Origin: Actinomycetota bacterium
GTDB lineage: Bacteria; Actinomycetota; Actinomycetes; JACCUZ01
Assembly: GCA_030841245.1 (NCBI GenBank)
Contig: JAVEDG010000344.1
Location: 1-6,968 of the forward strand
Length of the DNA: 6,968 nucleotides
Reading direction: 5' to 3'
Shown: in pieces, positions 1-6,353 of the stretch
Layout of the letters: every line of letters starts with the position of its first letter
Position numbering within the stretch: position 1 is the first letter of the stretch
Program-made: the position numbers and the translations under genes
Notes under the pieces: generated by a model
The model's database searches: none
What the model saw: the letters and a program-made list of their open reading frames with translations, nothing else
What the model was told of the DNA's origin: nothing

Positions 1-2204
1 TCGGTCACCCATCGGACGCTGGTGCCACGGAAGATGAGCTTGACGGACGCGCCACGACGGTCGGTGTGGACGTAGCGGCCGTTCCACGCACCGCTCGCCT
101 TGACGCCCCCGAAGGCGCCCGTCAGCGTCGGCGTCGTCCACAGCGTCGCACCGACCCGGAACGCGTCGACCGCCACCCGGGTGTCGGTGCCGTGCGTCGA
201 GCCCTTGCGGCCCAGCGCGAGGATCCGCACGGTGTGGGCGCCCGAGCTCAGGCCCCTGACGGTCCGCGCCACCTTGAAGTGAGTCGTCGAGGCGTAGTTG
301 CTGACGGACATCTTCCTGACGCCGTCCACGTACAGCTTGGCGCGACCGTACGCCTTGCCGGTGACGGTCAGCCAGGTCAGGTTGGTCCCGCGGAACGACC
401 ACGACACGCTGGCGCCGTGCAGCCGCTCCACGGCGTAGGACTTGCCGTACGCCGAGGTCGACTGCACTGTGCCCCACGCGTTGACCAGTGCCGGCGACGC
501 TTCGGTCAGGTTGCGGAGTCCGCGGAACGAGCCGACCTTCGCCACGGCCGCGTTGCCGGCGACGTCATTGATCGACGATCCACCAGCGGGGTCGACGAGC
601 ACTCGGTAGTGCTCACCGGGCACCAGGCGGGCCTTCGGCGTCAGCGTCGCGCTGCGGACCTGGTTGCTGCCGCAGGCCACCTTGCTCGACGTTGCGTCCG
701 AGCAGGCGACCTTGACCGCCAGCAGCGTACCGGCCGCAGTGTGCAACGAGAGGGTGCCGGATCCGACCTTGACGTTCTCGCTGAAGTCGACCCGGGCCGG
801 CCCGACGAGCGAGGAGGGCCGGTGCACCGACGCGGTCGGACGGACCGTGTCGACGGACCACGACTTGACCGTCTGCGCGGTGTTGCCCGCGGTGTCGGTG
901 GCAACCGCGAGGAAGCTGTGGCCACCCTGCGCCAGGCCGGTCAGCGAGACGGGTCCGGGGCAGGCGACATCGAGGGAGTCCGCGGAGCAGGTCACGGTCG
1001 ACGGCGACACAGGCAGCACCATGAGGTCGGCCGCGTCGGTCGCGACCAGGCCCGACGGCCCGGCCACGTACGGCGCCTCCGGCGCGACGGTGTCGACCGT
1101 CCAGGTGCGCGACAGGGTCACGGCGGAGCCGAGCCCCTCGTCGGCCACGACCGAGAAGACGTGGTCGCCGTCCGCCAGGCCACTGACGTCGGCCGGTGAG
1201 GTGCACGAGCCCAGGTCGACGCCGTCGAGGCGGCAGACCAGCGTCGTGTCACCGGAGTGGTCGAACGCGAAGTGTGCGGCCGTGACGTTGGTGTCCGAGG
1301 CGGGCAGTGTCCCGGCGTCCGACCAGCCGAGGCTGACCGACTGCGTGGCATTGACCGTCCACGAGTACGTCGCCGAGGTGGCCGTGTTGCCGGCGCTGTC
1401 GGCCGCCTGTACGGCAAAGGTGTGTGCACCGAGGCCCAGCGAGCTGTACTGCTGGCCCGGCGCGCAGACGGAGCCGAGAGCGCCGTCGAGGCTGCAGGAG
1501 AACGTCACACCCGGCTCGGAGGAGCTGAAGTCGAACGTCGCGGAGGTGTCAGTGGTGGCGCTCGCTGGGCCCGACACCAACGGGGTCGGTGTCGTGGTGT
1601 CCCTGACCCAGCTGACCGAGGTAGCGGTGCTCAGGTTACCCACGAGGTCCACGGCCTGAACCGTGTAGGTGTGCGCGCCGTCGACGAGCGGGTCGACGCT
1701 GGCCGGACTGGTGCATGCCGCGGCGACACCGCCGTCCAGCGAGCACAGGTAGGAGGCGACGTCCGTCGACGCGCTCGAGAACGAGATCGAGACGGCAGCC
1801 TGGTTGGTCGGCGTCGTGGGCTGAGACACCGTCGGAGCCGCCGGGTTGGTGACGTCGACCACCCACGTGGCGGTGGCGTTGCCGCTGCGCCGCATCCCGG
1901 GAGCGGTCGCGCGCACAGCGAAGGTGTGCTGCGCCTCGCTCAGCCCGGTGTAGGTGACCGGGCTGGTGCACGAGCTCCACGCACCGCCGTCACGCGAACA
2001 GCTGAAGATCGATCCCGCGGCGGAGTCGCTGAACTCGAACGTCGCTGTTCGGGTCTTGGTCGTGGCGTCGGGCTTCGAGGTGATGACGGGCGTCGGTGTG
2101 CGCTTCTTGGGTGCGGCGAAGGCGGATGCCCCGCCGACACTCGTCAGCGCGGCGGCGACCGCCACGACCAGCCCAACTCGGGACAGCGTGCGAGCCTGCA
2201 ACAT
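1..2204 (-). CDS. Secreted multi-domain Ig-like repeat protein, C-terminus cut by window edge
   Basis: One frame stays open from ATG at 2204 to base 1 (734 codons, no stop), so the 3' end is missing. Residues 1-31 are a signal peptide: basic start, hydrophobic core GLVVAVAAAL, small residues before AFAA. Five Ig-like repeats of 82-87 residues follow (about 35-455). Each has a cysteine pair (C69/C79, C154/C164, C237/C247, C324/C334, C406/C415), mostly an LDG near the first cysteine, then GxHTF-like, AxDxxGN and WxVD motifs. Residues 456-560 resemble an SbsA-type Ig domain (DFSENV; LVPGEHYRVLVDP; NDVAGN). From about 575 a 121-residue beta-rich module begins (GASVSWSFRG; KLYVDG; SSGAHTVRI), and a second copy starts near 696 and is cut. 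This architecture is typical of exported cell-surface or extracellular proteins of actinobacteria. The C-terminal modules look like carbohydrate- or surface-binding jelly rolls, which is inference. No enzyme domain is visible, and one could lie beyond the window. Exact function is unknown. Confidence 0.88.
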   Translation of the reverse strand, partial: MLQARTLSRVGLVVAVAAALTSVGGASAFAAPKKRTPTPVITSKPDATTKTRTATFEFSDSAAGSIFSCSRDGGAWSSCTSPVTYTGLSEAQHTFAVRATAPGMRRSGNATATWVVDVTNPAAPTVSQPTTPTNQAAVSISFSSASTDVASYLCSLDGGVAAACTSPASVDPLVDGAHTYTVQAVDLVGNLSTATSVSWVRDTTTPTPLVSGPASATTDTSATFDFSSSEPGVTFSCSLDGALGSVCAPGQQYSSLGLGAHTFAVQAADSAGNTATSATYSWTVNATQSVSLGWSDAGTLPASDTNVTAAHFAFDHSGDTTLVCRLDGVDLGSCTSPADVSGLADGDHVFSVVADEGLGSAVTLSRTWTVDTVAPEAPYVAGPSGLVATDAADLMVLPVSPSTVTCSADSLDVACPGPVSLTGLAQGGHSFLAVATDTAGNTAQTVKSWSVDTVRPTASVHRPSSLVGPARVDFSENVKVGSGTLSLHTAAGTLLAVKVACSDATSSKVACGSNQVRSATLTPKARLVPGEHYRVLVDPAGGSSINDVAGNAAVAKVGSFRGLRNLTEASPALVNAWGTVQSTSAYGKSYAVERLHGASVSWSFRGTNLTWLTVTGKAYGRAKLYVDGVRKMSVSNYASTTHFKVARTVRGLSSGAHTVRILALGRKGSTHGTDTRVAVDAFRVGATLWTTPTLTGAFGGVKASGAWNGRYVHTDRRGASVKLIFRGTSVRWVT

Positions 2205-2215
2205 GAGTTCTCCCC
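2205..2215 (-). promoter_or_regulatory. Ribosome binding site of the Ig-like protein gene
   Basis: Read on the minus strand, GGGGAG (2215-2210) sits five bases (AACTC) before ATG at 2204. This supports that start over the ATG at 2217, which is in another frame and gives only a 75-codon reading frame without a signal peptide. Confidence 0.7.
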
Positions 2216-2273
2216 ATAAGAGTTCGCAGAGCCGACGACCCCCGCGAGCCGGCCTTGCATGATCAGATGGGTT

Positions 2274-2315
2274 GCCCTCGGTTCCCCGACGGCGGTGGAA
2301 GAGGCCCTCGGTACC
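2274..2315. repeat. Direct repeat pair, 12 bases, 30-base period
   Basis: GCCCTCGGTTCC (2274-2285) and GCCCTCGGTACC (2304-2315) differ at one base and are 30 bases apart start to start, about three helical turns. They lie 70-111 bases upstream of the Ig-like protein's start codon, where an activator or repressor could bind. No clear sigma-70-like promoter could be placed next to them. Confidence 0.4.
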
Positions 2316-2336
2316 AAGATCCGTCGTTCGAGCCAG

Positions 2337-2465
2337 TGCACTGTCCGGTCGGATGATGCATCGGGTGGTGCCACTCACTGCAATGGGCTAGTCCTTCGTG
2401 GCCAGAGGCGACAAAGCGCGCCATCGTCCGAAAGCAGCCGTCGATGGCCCATTCCGGACAGTGCA
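2337..2465. repeat. Large nested inverted repeat in the 320-base intergenic gap
   Basis: TGCACTGTCCGG (2337-2348) is the exact reverse complement of CCGGACAGTGCA (2454-2465). Nested inside, AATGGGC (2382-2388) pairs with GCCCATT (2447-2453). The two right-hand arms are contiguous (2447-2465), while the left-hand arms are separated by 33 bases that can fold their own small hairpin (GGGTG 2363-2367 with CACTC 2372-2376). The layout resembles a branched RNA, or the relic of a small mobile or repeated element. The rest of the gap (2205-2524) shows no gene I can support. Confidence 0.45.
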
Positions 2466-2467
2466 AA

Positions 2468-2490
2468 CGGACCGGTCGACGAGCAGTCCG
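2468..2490 (-). terminator. Weak hairpin after the fusion gene, possible terminator
   Basis: On the minus strand, about 35 bases past the stop codon of the fusion gene, CGGAC (2490-2486) can pair with GTCCG (2472-2468) around a 13-base loop and is followed by TTT. The stem is short and the T-run minimal, so this is a poor intrinsic terminator. Termination could instead be Rho-dependent or use the larger inverted repeat just downstream. Confidence 0.2.
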
Positions 2491-2524
2491 GCCCACCCGG
2501 CTCGGGCGAGTCCTCCTGGTGCGG

Positions 2525-5206
2525 TCAGCTCGTGACGGGGCCGGTCTGCATGCGTCGGCTCCGGTCCAGCGGCGAGGGCCGGCGGTCCAGCCTCGCGTCG
2601 AGCAACGCGGCCGCCGCCTCTGCCTCACCCCCGTTGACCAGCGCGAACAGCAGCGTCTCCTCGACGACCTCGCGTTGCGCCGCGCTCCCGCCGACGCGGA
2701 CCAGGTCCGCCGTGACCGACCGGAGCCGTGCGGCGGCCGACGCCCAGTCCGAACGCACCACATCGGCGAGGCCGGCACACACTGGTGCGATCACATCACG
2801 CATTGCCGGATCCGCACTGGCCCGAACGTGCGCGCCGAGCCGCCCCAGACCGTCCAGATTGCCCGCTGCAGCGAGCGCCACCGCCGAGTGCAAGGCGACG
2901 AAGGCCGACTCCGGCCGGGTCAGCACGGCCTCGTCCACGGCGGCCAGGACGTCCTCGATCGGGAGGCTGTCCGGCCATGCTCCGGTCACCCTGGCGCGCC
3001 ACAGCAGGGACGCCGAGTCGACCAGCGAGCGCATCCCGGTCACCAGCGGCGGGGCGAGCTGCGTGACGTAGCGGCGCCGCATCGCCTCGAGATCACCCGT
3101 CGAGAGCTCGTGCAGCGCGGCGTGCCAGGCGAAGTGAGCCCGGTGCGACGCCTGTCGACCGCAGACGGAGATCCAGGGGTCCAGCCAGCGCAGGCCCTGC
3201 CAGTGCTGCCCCGTCTCGTAATAGACATGGGTCCGAGCGTGCACCGCGTGCCCGCTCGAGGGCGCGACGTCCAGGGCCAGGTCGGCAAGACCTGCCGCTT
3301 CGTCGTAGCGGCCCTGGTCCAGGCGCACGAACGCGAGCAACCCGGCGTACCACCAGTGCGGGCCGTACGCCGGTGCAAGCCCTTCCACCAGGTGCCAGAC
3401 CTCCCGCTGCACGTCGGTCGCTCCGGAGAACGCGATCGTCGGGACCGCCGCGCCGACGGCGAGCGCGTCTCTCGGGTTAGCGGCCACATGTCGCAACAGC
3501 GCCTTCGCGCCCTCGCCGCGGCAGTCCCGCACCCGAGCACGAAGCACGTCGACGAAGCTGCGCTCCCTGTCGTCGGCCGTGGATGAGGCGGCCTGCAGTG
3601 CCGCGGACAGCTCGTGCTCGACGTCGACGTCGGCCCCCGCCTCGTGCCCGAGCAGCGCGAGCGCGGCGTGCGCGAGGGCGAACCCGGGGTCCAGCTCGGC
3701 CGCCCATCTGAAGGACTCCTCGGCGCCCGACTGGACGAGCATCACCTTCTCGAGCCCGTCGTTGAAGACCCCGGCGGCCTCAGGTGTCGTCGAGAGCGGC
3801 AGACCCATCACGTCGGTCGGGCGGGGACGTCGCGGGGGCGGCGACGTCTGCGAGAGGAGCCGGCTCGCGACGTCGACGGCCTGGGCACGGATCTCCGGCA
3901 TCGCCGTGGACTCCCACAGCTCACCCCGGCGCAGCGCACCCAGCGTCCAGATGGGAGCGGCGGTGTCCCCCGACGAACGCACCCTGCCCTCGTCGGTGAG
4001 CAGCCCGAGACCGACCGGGCCCGGCCGCACGACACCTCGGTCCAGCAGTGCGTCGATCAACGGGTCACCGACGCGACGCAAATCTGCGAGCGGGCCGGTG
4101 CAGTTGACCACCCAACCGACGCGCCGCTGCGTGCCATCGCGCATCGTCACGCGCAATCCGTCGCGGTCGGCGTACGCATCTCGAACCTCGCCCGCCTCGA
4201 CACGCAACCGAGCGGCCGCGCGGAGCCGGTTCAACGCCCTGCTGCTGGCAGGTGCCATCCGGTGCCGGTGCGCGTCCCACACCGCCGCGTCCTCCAGCAG
4301 GAAACGCGCCCGGTCGCCGGCCGTCAGCCCCTGCCAGAGTCGGGCGACGTGCGGTCGGAAGCCGTCCACGCCGGGGCGCCAGTCGCCGTACGCCCGTTGC
4401 ACGGCTCTGACATGCGCACGTACGGCGACGCGCAGGCCGTCCAGGCTCGGGTCTGCCGGCTCGGGCGGTGGCACCGCCGGCTCGGGGTCGAGGACGTGCG
4501 GCCGCGGCAGCAGCCCGCGGCGGGACACCGCGTGCAGGGTCCGTGCGGGACCGGCCAGGGTGAGGGCGACATCGACCATGGTCAGGCCGGTGCCGACCAG
4601 CAGTACGTCGCGTCGCGCATCAGCGCGGACCTCGTCCAGCGCTCCAGGAGCCCACGGGTCGGCGACGAACCGGCGCGACTCCCGCATGTGTTCGGGCGCC
4701 CAGTCCGTGCCGGGGGGGAAGAGGCCCATCGCCAGCACGACGGCGTCCGCCGCGATCTCGGCTCCTCCCCGCAAGGTCAGCCCGACCTGGCGTAGTGAGA
4801 CGTCGCCGACCCCCACCACCCGGTCCGGCACCCGCTGCAGCACCACGTCCGGCGCGCGAAGGAGCGCCGCGTCGAGCACGGCGGCCAGGTAGCGGCCGTA
4901 GTGACATCGCGCGACGTAGTCGCCAGGGCGTGCGGGGATGCCCTCGGCCGCGAGCCAGTCCAGGAAGTGGTCCGGCTGGTCCGGGTGCGCGCTCATACCC
5001 GCAGCGGCCACGTTGAGCAGGTGCCGGGCGTCCGAGGTCGAGTAGGCGACGCCCCGCCCGGCTTCTACGGCGGGGTCGATCAACAGGATGCGCAGCGCCC
5101 GGCCACGGTCGGTCGCCAGGTCCGTCAGCGCGGCCGCGGTCAAGGTGCCCGCCGCGCCGGCACCGACGACGGCTACCACCAGAGGCTCGCGCGGGTTCTC
5201 CACCAT
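2525..5206 (-). CDS. Fusion: FAD/NAD(P)-binding oxidoreductase-like domain plus TTC38-family tetratricopeptide domain
   Basis: An uninterrupted 893-residue frame. Residues 1-455 match FAD-NAD(P)-binding proteins of the YdhS/HpyO type: GAGAAG at 15-20 (first dinucleotide site), the family block GRGVAYST with HLLNV (50-66), a second nucleotide-binding motif GTGLTMVD (205-212), NCTGP (368-372), and the terminal LRRGELWESTAMPEIRAQA block (425-443). Residues 456-466 are a proline/arginine-rich linker. Residues 467-893 match TTC38 along their whole length: GLPLSTTPEA (468-477), DPGFALAHA (506-514), AVHARTHVYYETG (654-666), HFAWHAALHE (691-700), LVDSASLLWR (728-737) and VGGSAAQREV (838-847). Human TTC38 is 469 residues, so this half is full length. 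The likely role is a flavin-dependent oxidation whose substrate is unknown, with the tetratricopeptide half acting as scaffold or partner-binding unit; that is inference. Both halves look intact, with no sign of decay. It is transcribed away from the thiamine-uptake operon. Confidence 0.85.
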   Translation of the reverse strand: MVENPREPLVVAVVGAGAAGTLTAAALTDLATDRGRALRILLIDPAVEAGRGVAYSTSDARHLLNVAAAGMSAHPDQPDHFLDWLAAEGIPARPGDYVARCHYGRYLAAVLDAALLRAPDVVLQRVPDRVVGVGDVSLRQVGLTLRGGAEIAADAVVLAMGLFPPGTDWAPEHMRESRRFVADPWAPGALDEVRADARRDVLLVGTGLTMVDVALTLAGPARTLHAVSRRGLLPRPHVLDPEPAVPPPEPADPSLDGLRVAVRAHVRAVQRAYGDWRPGVDGFRPHVARLWQGLTAGDRARFLLEDAAVWDAHRHRMAPASSRALNRLRAAARLRVEAGEVRDAYADRDGLRVTMRDGTQRRVGWVVNCTGPLADLRRVGDPLIDALLDRGVVRPGPVGLGLLTDEGRVRSSGDTAAPIWTLGALRRGELWESTAMPEIRAQAVDVASRLLSQTSPPPRRPRPTDVMGLPLSTTPEAAGVFNDGLEKVMLVQSGAEESFRWAAELDPGFALAHAALALLGHEAGADVDVEHELSAALQAASSTADDRERSFVDVLRARVRDCRGEGAKALLRHVAANPRDALAVGAAVPTIAFSGATDVQREVWHLVEGLAPAYGPHWWYAGLLAFVRLDQGRYDEAAGLADLALDVAPSSGHAVHARTHVYYETGQHWQGLRWLDPWISVCGRQASHRAHFAWHAALHELSTGDLEAMRRRYVTQLAPPLVTGMRSLVDSASLLWRARVTGAWPDSLPIEDVLAAVDEAVLTRPESAFVALHSAVALAAAGNLDGLGRLGAHVRASADPAMRDVIAPVCAGLADVVRSDWASAAARLRSVTADLVRVGGSAAQREVVEETLLFALVNGGEAEAAAALLDARLDRRPSPLDRSRRMQTGPVTS

Positions 5207-5214
5207 GACCTCCT
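5201..5214 (-). promoter_or_regulatory. Strong ribosome binding site and ambiguous ATG/GTG start of the fusion gene
   Basis: The minus strand reads AGGAGGTCATGGTG. AGGAGG (5214-5209) is a near-perfect Shine-Dalgarno, but only two bases separate it from ATG (5206). The adjacent in-frame GTG (5203-5201) has a standard five-base spacing. The true start may therefore be the GTG, making the protein 892 residues. The dinucleotide-binding motif is unaffected either way. Confidence 0.65.
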
Positions 5215-5228
5215 ATTGCCCTGTTAGT

Positions 5229-5270
5229 CGATGGAGAACATAGCGTAATTGCCCGGCGAGCCATCGCGAC
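5229..5270 (-). promoter_or_regulatory. Possible promoter of the fusion gene
   Basis: The stretch just before the fusion gene (about 5216-5250) is unusually AT-rich for this window. On the minus strand, TATGTT (5242-5237) could serve as a -10 element, giving a leader of about 20-25 bases. No convincing -35 hexamer stands at the expected spacing, so this is only a candidate. Confidence 0.25.
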
Positions 5271-5300
5271 CGTGAGCGGCTGGTGTCAGGGCGGCCAGGA

Positions 5301-5329
5301 CGACGGCGGGCGGGGCAGGCCCGCCGTTG
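5301..5329. repeat. GC-rich hairpin with a partial direct repeat
   Basis: ACGGCGGGC (5303-5311) pairs perfectly with GCCCGCCGT (5319-5327) around a seven-base loop, and one wobble and one further pair extend it to 5301/5329. The right arm plus following bases (CCCGCCGTTGC, 5320-5330) recurs exactly at 5338-5348, an 18-base period. There is no T-run on either strand and no gene ends here, so it is not a typical terminator. It may be a protein site or simply GC-rich sequence. Confidence 0.4.
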
Positions 5330-5369
5330 CGTGCTGACCCGCCGTTGCTGGTCGGCCGATGGGCCTCAT

Positions 5370-5463
5370 CTGACTGTGCAACACAACCGTGACGGGCGTG
5401 ACAACTGTGGCGGCGTGTGCTGTCCCATCAGCCTCTGGAGTCACGTTTGTGTTGCTGGGTCAG
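5370..5463. repeat. Long inverted repeat upstream of the thiamine-uptake operon
   Basis: Arms 5370-5393 and 5440-5463 are 24 bases each. The inner 16 bases (GCAACACAACCGTGAC against GTCACGTTTGTGTTGC) pair with one mismatch, and the outer CTGAC/GTCAG pair exactly across a poorly matched three-base gap. The spacer is 46 bases. It ends about 16 bases before the operon's -35 candidate and lies between two divergent genes. It could be a paired operator, a cruciform, or a small element with terminal inverted repeats; no flanking target duplication is evident. Confidence 0.5.
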
Positions 5464-5478
5464 CCATCAGTCTGCGCC

Positions 5479-5509
5479 TCGACCCGACCACGCCGGCCGG
5501 TGCTACGTT
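5479..5509 (+). promoter_or_regulatory. Candidate promoter of the thiamine-uptake operon
   Basis: TACGTT (5504-5509) fits an actinobacterial -10 element, and TCGACC (5479-5484) is one base from the common TTGACC -35. The 19-base spacer is longer than usual. Transcription would start near 5515, right at the 5' edge of the riboswitch, and that placement is the best support. Confidence 0.4.
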
Positions 5510-5525
5510 GGCAGCGACAACTACA

Positions 5526-5615
<90 letters not shown>

Positions 5616-5680
5616 TTATCGCCAGGCCCACAGCGCGCGTGATCTCCACGTGCGCCGCCCGGCACTCGGCAGGGCGTCGC

Positions 5681-5701
5681 CTCCGTCCGCTCGGACAGGA
5701 G
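5681..5701 (+). promoter_or_regulatory. Shine-Dalgarno-masking hairpin, expression platform of the riboswitch
   Basis: CTCCGTCCG (5681-5689) pairs with CGGAC-A-GGAG (5692-5701), with one bulged A at 5697. The closing G-C pair probably opens to give a GCTC loop, leaving about eight pairs. The 3' strand contains the ribosome binding site AGGAG (5697-5701), five bases before ATG at 5707. This indicates control of translation initiation rather than transcription termination; no T-run follows. What frees the site when TPP is low is not clear. GGAG in the aptamer's 3' end (5608-5611) could compete for CTCC, but only over four pairs. Confidence 0.65.
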
Positions 5702-5706
5702 TGACC

Positions 5707-6333
5707 ATGACGATCGGGAGCACGACCACCTCACCAGGTCAGCCGGCCGCGGCGAGCGTGCCGGCCCGGTGGCGCACCGTGGACATCGTGGTGGCCTCGG
5801 CCATCGCGGTCGCCTTCGGCGTCGTCTTCTGGGCATGGGACCAGCTCTGGAACAGCACCTCGGCGGCGTTCGCGGGCTTCCCGCCCGCTCAGGGGTTCAT
5901 GTACGGCGTGTGGTTGCTGCCCGGCGTACTCGGCGCACTCGTCATCCGCAAGCCGGGAGCCGCGCTCTACACCGAGCTCGTCGCCGCGATCGTCTCCGCG
6001 CTGCTCGGCACGGCGTGGGGGCTGAGCGTGATCGCCTACGGGTTGCTCGAGGGGGCCGCCCCCGAGCTGGTCTTCGCGTTTCTCGGCTACCGGGTCTGGG
6101 GGATGACGGTCGCGATCCTGGCCGGAGCAGTCGCCGGCGCCGCTGCGGCCCTGCTCGACCTCGTCTTCTACTACCCGTCGTGGTCCGGCCGCGACCAGCT
6201 CGTCTACGCGCTGCTGGTGACCGCTAGCTCGGCTGTGGTGGCCGGCTTCGGGTCCTGGCTGCTGGTGCGCGCTCTGGCCAGGACCGGGGTGCTCGCGCCG
6301 TTCCCCTCCGGCCGGGAGCAGGCGGCCGTCTGA
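5707..6333 (+). CDS. ykoE: YkoE-family ECF transporter S component (thiamine or hydroxymethylpyrimidine uptake)
   Basis: A 208-residue membrane protein that would bind the vitamin and work with an ECF ATPase/T-component module. After a polar N-terminus (1-22) there are about five or six hydrophobic segments, roughly at 25-45, 64-80, 88-112, 118-129, 131-155 and 164-190. The block MYGVWLLPGV followed by VIRKPGAALYTELVAA (65-94) is characteristic of YkoE, the substrate-binding subunit of the B. subtilis YkoEDC system. The start is ATG 5707, five bases after AGGAG; in-frame GTG 5701 overlaps that site and is unlikely. The frame stays open upstream to 5389, but this runs through the riboswitch and is not coding. 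The TPP riboswitch upstream and the ATPase gene directly after it support a role in thiamine or pyrimidine-precursor import. Which of the two is carried cannot be told from sequence. Confidence 0.9.
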   Translation: MTIGSTTTSPGQPAAASVPARWRTVDIVVASAIAVAFGVVFWAWDQLWNSTSAAFAGFPPAQGFMYGVWLLPGVLGALVIRKPGAALYTELVAAIVSALLGTAWGLSVIAYGLLEGAAPELVFAFLGYRVWGMTVAILAGAVAGAAAALLDLVFYYPSWSGRDQLVYALLVTASSAVVAGFGSWLLVRALARTGVLAPFPSGREQAAV

Positions 6334-6353
6334 CCGGACAGCGGCCGGCGGCC

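Noticed and set aside
66..2219. Long plus-strand open frames (66-1199, 664-1659, 1257-2219)
   Set aside because: They lie opposite the Ig-like protein gene, encode Arg/Gly/Ala-rich or low-complexity sequence with no recognisable domain, and have no ribosome sites. GC-rich genes commonly leave such open antisense frames.
2255..2290. GGAAC (2285-2281, minus) as an extracytoplasmic-sigma -35 for the secreted-protein gene
   Set aside because: No matching -10 element occurs at normal spacing, and a five-base match is too weak in GC-rich DNA.
2263..2778. Minus-strand frame of 171 codons covering the intergenic gap
   Set aside because: It overlaps the end of the fusion gene in another frame, is Arg/Pro-rich, and shows no start signal or domain. 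A small real gene in the gap cannot be fully excluded, but nothing supports one.
2259..3071. Plus-strand frame of 270 codons spanning the intergenic gap
   Set aside because: It begins in the gap but lies mostly opposite the fusion gene's 3' end, is Ser/Arg/Ala-rich, and has no ribosome site or known domain.
2444..4892. Plus-strand open frames opposite the fusion gene (2444-3586, 3579-4892, 3614-4795)
   Set aside because: The minus-strand frame carries two clear protein families across the whole stretch. The antisense products are compositionally biased and unrecognisable.
5301..5329. GC-rich hairpin read as an intrinsic terminator
   Set aside because: No T-run follows on either strand, and both neighbouring genes point away from it, so no transcript needs to end there.
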